Positions 1 through 10,900 of a stretch of DNA of 64,000 bases are shown here, one piece after another. Source of the DNA: Lutjanus erythropterus (lineage: Eukaryota > Chordata > Actinopteri > Lutjaniformes > Lutjanidae); NCBI GenBank assembly GCA_020091685.1, contig CM034601.1, positions 645,498 through 709,497 of the forward strand, read 5' to 3'. Positions within the stretch are counted from its first letter, which is position 1. Every line of letters begins with the position of its first letter. The notes under the pieces were generated by a model. The model did not search any database. It was not told the DNA's origin and was given only the letters and a program-made list of their open reading frames with translations. The translations under genes were made by a program, and so were the position numbers.

Positions 1-3000
1 CCATCACTAGTAACAGCTGTTAGCTTTTTTATATTTGTACCATGAGTGCTCCAGGTGCTAATTTGCAGTTTTCAGTTTCTAGGTTGCAGCTTGAAGGAGA
101 TGCATAGATGTAGACGCAAACGCCATGATTCCACTTGGACCAAGCAACCAATGGCAAGACTTACACCAGCAGTGTGTATCTGGTGAGTCAGACATCTTTC
201 TAGCTAGCATCCTTACTGCCACGCTGAACCCATGCTGCTAAAGTGCTTGTAACTTTTTTGTTGGATTAATCTGTATGAACAAAAACAGAAATATCCATTT
301 CAGTGAGTTTAATGTCACATAACGTTAATGACTGAGCCAGAACATTTCTGAGGTTGGTGAAGAGACAGCAGTACAGCTACTGAACTTCACCTGTGTCCAA
401 ATGTCTAATGTGCATTGATTTTTCAGAATCAGTTTACACCTTACCTATCATGCCAAGTAAAATGATCAAATGATAACGTTAGCTAGGAAGTGGCTGGATG
501 CTAATGTTAGCTGAGGTAAATAACAGGTTATCAAATATCTTATCTATATTTTGAAATATGGCCTGATGTCCCCCTGAATTTTCACTATCTGCTGTCTTTT
601 AAGTTGCTGATCAGTTGGGAGGCAGTGAAATGACAATTTGTCAGATTCTCTACATATATATGACGTATGGAAAAGAGTGTACAGTTTGAAATCAGAGGAA
701 AATTAATGTTGTGTGAATATGGGGAATGGTGCATCCTGCACCTGGTTCAGTTTCCATAAAACTAATGTTAATGCAGCGTTTTAACAAGAGAGGAGCTTCA
801 GACAGAAAATAAGCAGGACTGATGTAGTGCTGGTGTTAACATTCATTAATACATTCATACAACCTGTGTTGTAGCCTAGTTAACTTAAGAACTTTACCAC
901 ATAACCATGTCAGAAAATATCTGTATCCTTAATCGGTTAAATAACAAGTCAGGAAATTGATATAACACTAATATCAATACTCACTGGTTACTGAAATCAG
1001 GATGAGCATAACAGCCAGAACTGAAAGACAGACAGACAGACTGTAACTGGGTGATAAATCTCTCTTATGTTTTTTGCCGCATAACAATAAAACTGAAAAT
1101 AAATAAACAGAAATAACAATTTCCCCTAATGCCTCAGATAAGAGGAGCTGCAGTCATCAGAGGTTTAGCTCTTCTGTTTGTTTACCAAAGCAATTAATAC
1201 ATTAGTTAAATTCACAGTTTGAATTTCGGGGAAGCTAAGAGGAGCTCGGCTCTTCTGAAAGGACATGAGCTCCCCTGAAAGCCTGATCTGGGACTTTCGA
1301 GGGGAGCTCTAAAACATGAGGGTCCTGAAATAAGTAAATGAAAATACAATGATGTGTGCTAATTTGCACATTGTATTATAATTTCCGAACGTGTATCTTC
1401 AGTTATGAAGACCTGTGTGCTCTGTTGTGTGCGCCACCCTGACCGCTGTGCTGTGAGAGGTTCTGACACGGAGGTGATTGATACAGACAGACAGAACATG
1501 TTACTCACTTTGGTCCCTGTTTGCTTTTCATTGTTGCAAACTGAAGTGTCGGCTCTAATTCTACTTTCTCTCGATTATAACAATCCACAGACAGAAGGGG
1601 AAGTGAAGGGACAGTCAGTGAGGACACAGTGTGAGAGAGAGATGCACACAACGGAACAGCTGTTTCTATGTAGGTATGTATGAGTTATTTTGTTTAAGAA
1701 CTCTCCACATTAGTTTACATTCACAAAGATCAGAGTATGACTAATGCGTTCTGAAGTACACCATTGTTCTAAATGGCAGAACGTGCATTGAAAGGATCTT
1801 GACGGGCATCAACCTGCCTTGACACTCCCACTCTGAACTTGTTTCCATTTTGGAGCATCAGATGAGGGCCAGAGCTTTTTATTCTGCATTTTTCTGACTC
1901 ATGCACATGTCTGGAAATTTTAGAAGCTGTGCTCACCAGAAAATAGGGCTCCCCTGAAAACCACTGTGTAAGTTGAACCCTGGTTAAATTACTATAATGA
2001 AGTAGCTCAGTTTATTTGTCCTTCTTAAAACTATCCGGGGATACACAGAAATGACATATCTTTTAAAATGAATTGTAAACGTTAAAAACATTTGTTTTTG
2101 GCTATCTGTCGTGTCACAGAAGAGCAGCATCTCCTGGGATGTAAACCAGCAGTGGAAGGTTGGACAGATGACAACTAAACCAGCTTTGGTTTGTCAGTAT
2201 TTTGATGTAGGAAATGAAAATCAGGTTGTACATAAGTTGTGTCAGAATAAACTCAACGTGTAGCCACGTTCAGCACAGGCCTGCAGACATTAACCTGCGA
2301 GGAGAGCAGGCTGCTGGTGCTACCACTGCTAACATTAGCTACACTCACACACAGTTTACATTTCATTAACTATTTTAATTTTGTTTAATCCTCAAGGAAA
2401 TTAGATGTTAATAACATCCCTACTTATTTTCTATTTTATGTCCTTATAAAATTAATTCTTTGGGCTTTGTGTGTACAAAACATTAAAGTCTGTATCTAGA
2501 GCCAGTATTTGTTGGTCCATTCTGAGCTGCTGTAGAAACAAGATGGTTCAACATGGCAGCCTCCATGAAGAGGAGCTGCTCCCTCCGTAGACATAAAGGG
2601 TTCTTTCAAAAGTAAATTATTTTCTGGTGATTCTAAAGTAATGAAAACATAATCACGAATGTTAAATTCCATTTCTGTCATATCCTGACAATAAATCCCT
2701 CTAAATCTGACTCACTGGACCACAAAGTACTGTACTCAAGTACAAATTTGAGTATTTTGTGTTAAAATACGTACTTTACTTTTACTTTGACTCACTTTTA
2801 GTTGTCTGATCCACTGTTAATGCAATCAGTTTCTACAATCTGTGTTAAAGATGAAACTACATTATTATTTAACTTAATATTGATACACCATAGTATAAAT
2901 GATTATTTTTATACAGGAGACACTTTAAGAAAACAGAAAACTTGCTAACCCGAGCCTCCCTCTACCTGACATGAACATACTCACAGGCCAGCAGGGTCGG

Positions 3001-3689
3001 CCTCACGCAGACCATCTCCGATCCAGGGTTCACCTCCTTGACAGTTCTTTATCTCTCCTCGCCGGTCTCTGGAGTCACAGTCAGCGTTTCCCCCAACTGC
3101 CTTGCCTGTTCCCTACTCTTCAGTTAGTGACGAGTTTGCTTAAGTAACAAACGTTACACGAGGATGTTTAACTAAACTAGCAGAACTAAACTACATGACT
3201 GGAGGGGAAGTGAGCAGGTATTTTCCATAGATATAAAACAAGAAATGTGACGTGTCCTACTGACTACGTATTCTTGGACAGTTTTTATTAAGTGTAGGAC
3301 AAAGTCTTGTATGAAACTTTGAATTTATTTTGTTTGTTTATTTATGTATGTATCTATCTGTCTATCTATAGTATACTGTTAGAGATGGGACCAATCCACT
3401 CCAGTATTGGTATCGAGGGCCTGTATGACATATCTGTGTTCAGAGACTTTTATTTTGAAATTGTGTTTTGTAGTCACACTGTTTTTGTCTCTTGTCGCTA
3501 GGCTATCTTCTGTACACTATGTGTCCTGTACAGTGCAGAAGTAACTAATGATGTGCTGTGAGGTTCATGTAGCTCAACAACTCAATTCTCTCTCTGCATT
3601 TCATGACGTTGCTCCGTCCTGCTGATGTTAAATGTGTTAACTGTGCCGCTGTAATTTTGGTAAATACTTGTTTCAGTAATTAGGGCTGC

Positions 3690-4700
3690 ACCTAACAATT
3701 ATTTTTTCAAGGATTAATCTAATTTTTTGATTAATTTATTCATTAATCTACTGATTTTTTTTATTACCCAATCCAATATTTTATTGAATCATAATTCTGA
3801 AAAGTAGACACATGAAACACATTTTGGCATAATAGTGACATATTTTGAAATTAGTCTGATTTCCACCCTATTTAGTCTTTCTCAATTGTTTTGGCTCATT
3901 TTTCCAAGCAGTCTTAACTTTCTGAAAGCTGCAGCTGTCGCAGCTGTTTCGTGGAACATCACAGTCTTGTCGCATTTTTGCAGAAGCTCGTTACTCACAC
4001 TAAACATTTCATTCATGTTTCAAAATTTAAGTTTTACGTAAATAAAAATGAAATCCAACTGATGACACTGTTCTCTGGCCAGAGCCACGTTCGCTGAACC
4101 ACAGTCCTACAGCACCCCACAGTGGTTGGAGGACACTGTTACACAAGTGCCATGCATGAATTTAAACCATCTCTCTAGATAGTGGAAACTTGGACTGGAT
4201 ATAAAGTAGAACTGAACAACTAATCAGAATTTTATGGAAACTGTAATATGGCCTTCTGCAATTTTCAAATTGGAGGATGTGCAATATTTGATAAAACTTG
4301 ATTTTTGTTTAAAAATGACTGTGGTGCTGCAGAGACGTGTTGTACACACTGAAGAAAACATCTTTTTAGGGTAGCAACTAATGATTATTTTCATTATCAA
4401 TTCATCTGTGAATCATTTTTATGACTAATTGATTAGTTGTTTAATATTGATCAGTGTTTCCCGAAGTCCAAGATGACGTCCTCAAATGTCTCATTTTGTC
4501 CACAACTCAAAGATATTCTGAGATATACTGTCAGAGAGGAAAGAAACCAGAAAATATTCACATTTAAGAAACTGAAATCAGAGAATCTGGACAATTTCCT
4601 TTTGAAAAAAGATCCAAACTGATGAACTAATTATCAAATTAGTTGTCAGGTAATTAAATAGTCGACAACTAATTGTTTTATCAATCAATAAATGATTCTT
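3690..4700 (+). repeat. Dispersed AT-rich repeat, two adjoining pieces
   Basis: The blocks at about 3690-3790 and 4373-4700 contain the signature of a repeat seen many times in this window: TGATTAAT-type inverted motifs, then a stretch reading like 'gatcagtgtttcccgaagtc', then 'accagaaaatattcacattt' and a second TTAAT-rich end. Related copies are at about 12930-13235, 26180-26500, 61637-62010, 62655-62930 and 63535-63660. The inverted AT-rich ends suggest a MITE-like element. I cannot name the family without a library. Confidence 0.55.
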
Positions 4701-4899
4701 ATATCAGATCAGAACTGAAAAAAGTGGATCTGTACATCTCTACATACTATATTTTGTTGTAATAATATGTGTTTACAGTGTAAATCAACAGTATATATAA
4801 TATATTATACCATTTATCACATAATGTACTGGATCATATATATCATGGATGGACTTGGATTATAAAGCGTTTTAAAGATAAAATATAAGATATTGCTAT

Positions 4900-5140
4900 T
4901 TTAGTGCCACAACAGAGAAATTTAAAATTTCCTCATCCATCGACTACTCAAGGCACTTTTTTCATCTACTAGTCACATTCACCCAGTCACACCATACAAT
5001 AACACTCACATTCACACGTTAATGCATCAGCCATCAGGGGCAGTTTGGGGGTTAGTTTTTTGCCCAAGGACACTTTGACATGTGGACTGGAGGAGCCAGG
5101 GATCGAACTGCCGACCTGCTCACCCTCCTGAGCCACAGTC
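4900..5140 (+). repeat. Dispersed repeat fragment (retroelement-like tail)
   Basis: This block contains phrases characteristic of a very common fish interspersed repeat: 'tgcccaaggacactttgaca', then a GGAGGAGCCAGGGATCGAAC-like segment ending in a Cys/His-poor non-coding stretch. There is no open frame of interest. The family is not assigned. Confidence 0.45.
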
Positions 5141-6269
5141 ACCCACTATTAATACAGACAACTGTAGTATAATTACACAATCATACAGTATAAAATTCAG
5201 ATGCATCCTGGTGTTCAGTGTTATATCGGACTGTATCATAGTACCGTTACTTTGCTTTACTGACTTGCTACTATCTCACCACTGTAGGTACGATATTTGT
5301 ATTCCGTTGCCTGTCTTCGTGTGTTTTAAGTGTTTGCTCTTGTAGTTACTGATTATAGTACAGTTTTTTTTATGTTTTATTCTATTACTTTCTTTATCCC
5401 TCTACACCAGTGACAGACAGAGGTGTTCATTCTCGTGGGCACAATCTCTCAGGAATGCCTTTAGGGAATTTCTCCAACAATGAAATCATTAGGATGAAAT
5501 GATGAAGTGGTGACATTTTATATCCACAAGATCAAAAATTCACTGTGACATCATAATGTTCTGCCCTACATTTTTCTGGCCATTATTCAGTGGCGTAATC
5601 TTCTGTGCTGCAGCTTTGTTGAAAGTGTGTGAAACATATAATCCAATATCAGCTCATTGCTGTGTCTGATATTGAGCTAGCAGAGGCATTTAGACCAGAG
5701 AGACGGCACAGATTCAACGAGAAGGCTTCTCATTTCTTTATTCTTCATACTTTAACTTTAATTTTGTTTCCTAAAAAATACTGCAAGACAGTGGACACCA
5801 GCCAGGTTTCAAATTAACACTCAGTGATCACATAAATGTGGGTACAAATGTTGGCTTTGGTGGGTTTACTCTCCAACTTTTGGGGTGTTCACTGACATCT
5901 GAAACATCTCTGCATCCTACTGAACTGAAGCCATGACTGTCCTCTATATTATCTTTATTTTTGAACTGGCCAAAGATAATTAAAAATGGCTGGTCTCAGC
6001 TGTCTGCTGATCCAAAAATTCAATTCATGCTTGTACATCAGATTAAAAGAAAAACGGAACAGATAATAAGAGGACGAGGCAACATACTAGAAGTCTTAAA
6101 GCAGGTTAAGTCACAGTATATAACTCCGGTTATTTATGTAAGAATCATAGTAATATTTAGATATAATATTTATACCAGTTATAATTTAAAAAATAATTGA
6201 TATGACAACAATAACAACAAGAGAAATAATTATGAGAAGCATCTCATGTTTTTAATCACGTTTGTTTTG

Positions 6270-6490
6270 AGTTTGTCCACGGTTCAGCTGCTTCTCCAGG
6301 TTTTAGGATGATGAGGAGACCGAAGGAAAGAAAAGAGATCATCTGCACCATGTTCCACCTCCATACGATGTACGACTGTGGCAATGTATTCATTTGGCAA
6401 TTTAAATATGACTTTAAAAACCGAAAATAATCTAATGCAAGGAACCCAGAATGGAGCCCTGTGGTACCCCATATGGAATGATCATTTTGT
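6270..6490 (-). pseudogene. Decayed LINE reverse-transcriptase fragment
   Basis: Read on the minus strand, the segment around 6440-6475 encodes GVPQGSILGS, the palm-domain motif of non-LTR reverse transcriptases, followed almost at once by a stop. Downstream minus-strand sequence (6270-6430) is interrupted by stops in every frame. This is a small dead LINE remnant. It could equally belong to one of several LINE clades. Confidence 0.45.
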
Positions 6491-7256
6491 CTTTGTACAG
6501 GTGTTCAATACCCCTAAGACTGACCTAAGTGATTTCTTTAGTGTTTTTGTGGTGTATGTTCTGTAGCACCAAAGTTCATTTTAATTGTATTTTAGCTGAG
6601 AGCAGCTTGCTTGTGTCCAACAACACCACTCTCAAATATTCTTTAATTTTCATCTGTACTGGATTTTTCAAATGTAGATGCACTAAAAAGTTTTTTAATT
6701 TGTACATTGTGAGAAGTTGGGATGCAGGGAAAGAAAGATAGAATAAGGCCAAATGTTTCTTCATGTTGGAACGACTGGGCTCTGAAAAACACACACAAAC
6801 AGACACATTAAGATAAGATTAGATTACACTAGATTATCTTAAATTAGATTAAAGATACCTTACTCAATCCACAAAAGGGAAGCTTGTTTGGTTGCACATA
6901 AACCAAGATAAAACAAGTCAGACAGTTTACAAGAGACAACATGAAAGCTCCACAACTATAAATCATCAAGTCAGACACAGATTCAACTGGCAGGATTTGT
7001 GCGGTGATTGCCGATGACCGGTTCTGCACAGGCCCGGTTCATCTAGAACGAGCCGAAGGACAAGTCTGAACATCTCAACACAAATTATTGTACTGCTGAA
7101 GCTGAAGTTGGAGTAGGCAGTTTATTTTTGGTGTCACTGGGTAAAAGTGTGATTACAAACATTCAGCAAGAGATGCACCGATTTCAAGTTTCTTAGGTGA
7201 TTCCACTTTCCGTTTTTTTTTTTTTTTTTTGTAAGGACCCAATTTTGGCTGATTCA

Positions 7257-7460
7257 ATGAGCTATAATTCACAGAAGGAGGTGAAATTTTAGCCGTCAGT
7301 CTGTGAATCGGTCTGCTGCTGGCTAACATTAGCCTGAAGAGCTAGACAGTTTAACGTTCAGCGACGCCATCAGCTTCTCCATCTTCTTGTAGACTGTCTG
7401 TCTTCTATTTATCCTGTTCTTTGAATCCATTACTAACACCAACTTCATGCCAGCATGTGT
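7257..7460 (+). repeat. Dispersed repeat, copy 1 of a pair
   Basis: The segment shares long stretches with about 22830-22990, including 'gctggctaacattagcctga' and 'cttgtagactgtctgtcttc' with small differences. Two divergent copies about 15.5 kb apart show an interspersed repeat. No coding potential is visible. Confidence 0.5.
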
Positions 7461-7853
7461 CTGAGAATCAGATATTTAACGCTGACCGGATCCCTAGTTT
7501 CAGCATAATGTGATATAAGTGGTCTGAGAGAAGTGAAAACATTACAGCTACAGGTTCCACTTTCAATAGATAATTTTACTGCTTTCAATGTGTCTCACTG
7601 TCACATTTTAAAGACAGGCCTAAAGGCACACTTTAGCCTAATTCAGAGTTGATCCAATATTCAGATTCAAGACCTTATTGTAATTTCTCTTGTACAGATT
7701 AAACAAAAACTTTTTGGGAAGTTCATTGGAGACCATTGTAAATCATATGATTTATGTTTAAAGTATTACAAGTTCTGGAATTCTCATCTTTCATACAAGT
7801 TTGAAGTACAAAGGTTTTACATTGAACATATGAGTGTATTTGTGTCTTACCCC

Positions 7854-7959
7854 TCAGACACATCTGTAGGTAGCAGACAGGTATTTGTAGGTGCCCCAAC
7901 AGGGGTCTCCTGCCAGTGCATTGGATGACTTGATTATACATCTGGACTTACTGTTACAG
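7854..7959 (-). CDS. Lectin gene exon 6: SUEL domain end and stop
   Basis: The terminal coding exon begins after a CTTCTAG acceptor and encodes [20 protein letters not shown] followed by [15 protein letters not shown] and TGA. The DPC motif and the last four cysteines match the end of SUEL domains. A GGGTAAGA sequence just after the stop could act as a donor for a 3' UTR intron, but nothing requires it. Confidence 0.9.
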
Positions 7960-10900
7960 CTAGAAGGAAAAGATGGAACGTAAAAAAACCTTTTCATCAA
8001 TCTGCTGGATTTTCTTTCTTCATCGTTTGCCTATCTCTTACCTTTTGGCCAAAATACTGGTGACATTTCTTTTACAGGTCAAGCTTTGGTTTTTACCCTC
8101 CCACTTTTTGCTCCAACAAAATGCTTTACTTTGGCGTCCGTAAGTGGCTGACTCTACCTGGATCCTTTTCCCCATACCTGAGGAGAGACAAAACACAATA
8201 TATGTATGTGAGATGGTAAGAGACAGTTAGGTACATTCAGGTATGCTTTGGCACATGACCAAAAGTGTGTACAGGAAATTAGAACTTACTGCACTGTAGT
8301 GTCTTGCTCTGTCCCTCACAGATCACTGTTGAGTGAAGACAGTTAGTTTTGCAGGGACATCTTGGTTTGCAGGGACATTTAGCTTTGCAGGGGCATTTAG
8401 GTTTGCCAGGACATTTTTGTTTGCAGGGACAATTGGGCTGGCCAGGACCTATGGGTTTGCCAGGACCAGTGGGTTTCCCAGGACCCATGGGTTTGCCAGG
8501 ACCAGTGGGTTTCCCAGGACCCATGGGTTTGCCAGGACCAGTGGGTTTCCCAGGACCCATGGGTTTGCCAGGACCAGTGGGTTTCCCAGGACCCATGGGT
8601 TTGCCAGGACCAGTGGGTTTCCCAGGACCCATGGGTTTGCCAGGACCAGTGGGTTTCCCAGGACCCATGGGTTTGCCAGGACCAGTGGGTTTCCCAGGAC
8701 CCATGGGTTTGCCAGGACCAGTGGGTTTCCCAGGACCCATGGGTTTGCCAGGACCAGTGGGTTTCCCAGGACCCATGGGTTTGCCAGGACCAGTGGGTTT
8801 CCCAGGACCCATGGGTTTGCCAGGACCAGTGGGTTTCCCAGGACCCATGGGTTTGCCAGGACCAGTGGGTTTCCCAGGACCCATGGGTTTGCCAGGACCA
8901 GTGGGTTTCCCAGGACCCATGGGTTTGCCAGGACCAGTGGGTTTCCCAGGACCCATGGGTTTGCCAGGACCAGTGGGTTTCCCAGGACCCATGGGTTTGC
9001 CAGGACCAGTGGGTTTCCCAGGACCCATGGGTTTGCCAGGACCAGTGGGTTTCCCAGGACCCATGGGTTTGCCAGGACCAGTGGGTTTCCCAGGACCCAT
9101 GGGTTTGCCAGGACATTTGCGGGGCAGTTTAAATTTGCAAGGAGATTTGGGTAGGCCAGGACCTTTGGGTTTTTGAGGACGTTTGGGTTTGCCAGGACCC
9201 TTGGGTTTTCCAGGACCTTTGGGTTTTTGAGGACCTTTGGGTTTTCCAGGACCTTTGGCTTTTCCAGGACCCTTGGTTTTGCCAGGACCTTTGGGTTTTT
9301 GAGGACCTTTTGGTTTGCCAGGACCCTTGGGTTTTCCAGGGCCTTTGGGTTTTCCAGGACCTTTGGGTTTTCCAGGACCCTTGTTTTTTCCAGGACCTTT
9401 GGATTTCTTAGGACCTTTCGGTATGCCAGTAGGTTTAGATTTTGCGGGTGCTTCAGGTTTTGGGGGAGGTTTAGATTTTGAGGGAGGTTTAGATTTTGCG
9501 GGTGCTTCAGGTTTTGGGGGAGGTTTAGACTTTCCAGGGACTTTCCAGGGTACTGTTATTCCTGAAGGAAGTGTAACTGGTTTAGTTGTTTGACAGATTA
9601 CTGGTCTTTCGGGTATATAAATATATGAAGGAAATCTTGGTGGTAGTGGATAAGTTTCTGGTCTTATTCCCGGAGGAAATCTTGGTGGTAGTGTGTAAGT
9701 TTCTGGTCTTATTCCCGGAGGAAATCTTGGTGGTAGTGGATAAGTTTCTGGTCTTATTCCCGGAGGAAATCTTGGTGGTAGTGTGTAAGTTTCTGGTCCT
9801 ATGTGTATAGCACTTACTAAAGAAACACTATGTGTTTTAGGTAGTAAATCCAGTCCTGTTGGATCAGTTTGTATTATTTGCGGAGGTGGTGCTTTTCTAA
9901 AACTGAAAAGGGAAGCAGAGAGAGAGAATTACTTATTCATCTGATCAATTCATTGTTCTTGTCGGTGCAACTATACAGGTGCATCACATTATTTACCCAA
10001 AACTGTCTTTGATACACAGTCCAGAGCAATCCACTACACAGGTCACTGCACTTTTCCATTTGTTTTTCTGTTTTTTATTATTAAAAATGAAAACAAAAAA
10101 CAAACAAACAAAAAACCCACCAGGTTTAGAACCAGGTTGTTTTTCATACCTTTTTGTTTCCCTATTTCTAAATGTGAATCAACAAACAGCTTGTTTCCCA
10201 ATTTTGGTTCTTTCATTTTAAATCCATTACAAGTGACAATTCATTTCTGTGATTTCTTTAGCTTCTTTGCACTAAGTGAGATGTATGGTAAAGTTATTGC
10301 ATTATTGATGTCCAGATGTCCATTTGGACTCAGGGATGAACTGATGAGATTTTTGGTGGTTAAAAGTCACTTTGACCTAACATTCATCCCATTCTCCTAT
10401 GAATGTGATATCTCAGGCACACCTGGACTAAATTTCTTTATATTTGGGTCAAAGGTCGTTATTACCTGACAAAACATTAGTCATACAAGTTGCACAAACA
10501 TTAGTTGATATTTGACCTGATCAGTTCATCCTTAAGTCTGAGTAGATGTTGTGTCAGATGTAGTAGTCCCTCCAGGCGTTGAGAGATATTGCATTCTTGA
10601 GCATGGGACAGACATGAGGTCACAGTGACCTTGAACTTTGACCTTTGACCAATAAAATCCAGCCAGTTTGTCCTCGAGTCCATGTGGACATGTGACCCAA
10701 GTTTGAAGAAATTCAATTAAAATGTTCTAAAGATATTGTGTTCAAAAGAACTGGACGCACTGATGTACAAGCAGATGGACAGACAAGACATCTCTATAAG
10801 GCGTTAACTAAAAGTTGGACCATCACAGAATTAATACAGAAATAGAAAATGTGCAGCTGTGTGTGCTGACAGATGGCTCAGACAGATGAAAGAATGAAAT

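Larger units (their letters stand above)
1..7850. other. Gene-poor stretch with dispersed repeats
   Basis: I see no coding exon I can support in this stretch. The open frames are short, have no recognisable domain and lack splice-site context. It holds fragments of dispersed fish repeats, listed separately where recognisable, plus AT-rich unique-looking DNA. The last part (7.1-7.85 kb) is probably the 3' flank of the lectin gene that ends at 7854 on the minus strand. A sequence around 7257-7460 recurs at about 22830-22990. Confidence 0.6.

Noticed and set aside
1405..1683. 92-codon frame with several cysteines (MKTCVLCCVRHPDRC)
   Set aside because: No signal peptide, domain or splice context, and it resembles nothing I know.
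8453..9100. Regular array that might suggest a CRISPR
   Set aside because: Units are contiguous and identical with no unique spacers, and the DNA is eukaryotic.
8397..9116. Minus-strand frame with [12 protein letters not shown] repeats
   Set aside because: Alternative frame of the same array, with no continuation into neighbouring exons.
8333..9176. Plus-strand collagen-like and Phe/Arg-rich open frames across the 36-bp array
   Set aside because: They are frame shadows of the minus-strand lectin exon. They lack signal peptide, splice sites and continuity beyond the array, while the minus strand joins in phase to a real SUEL domain.
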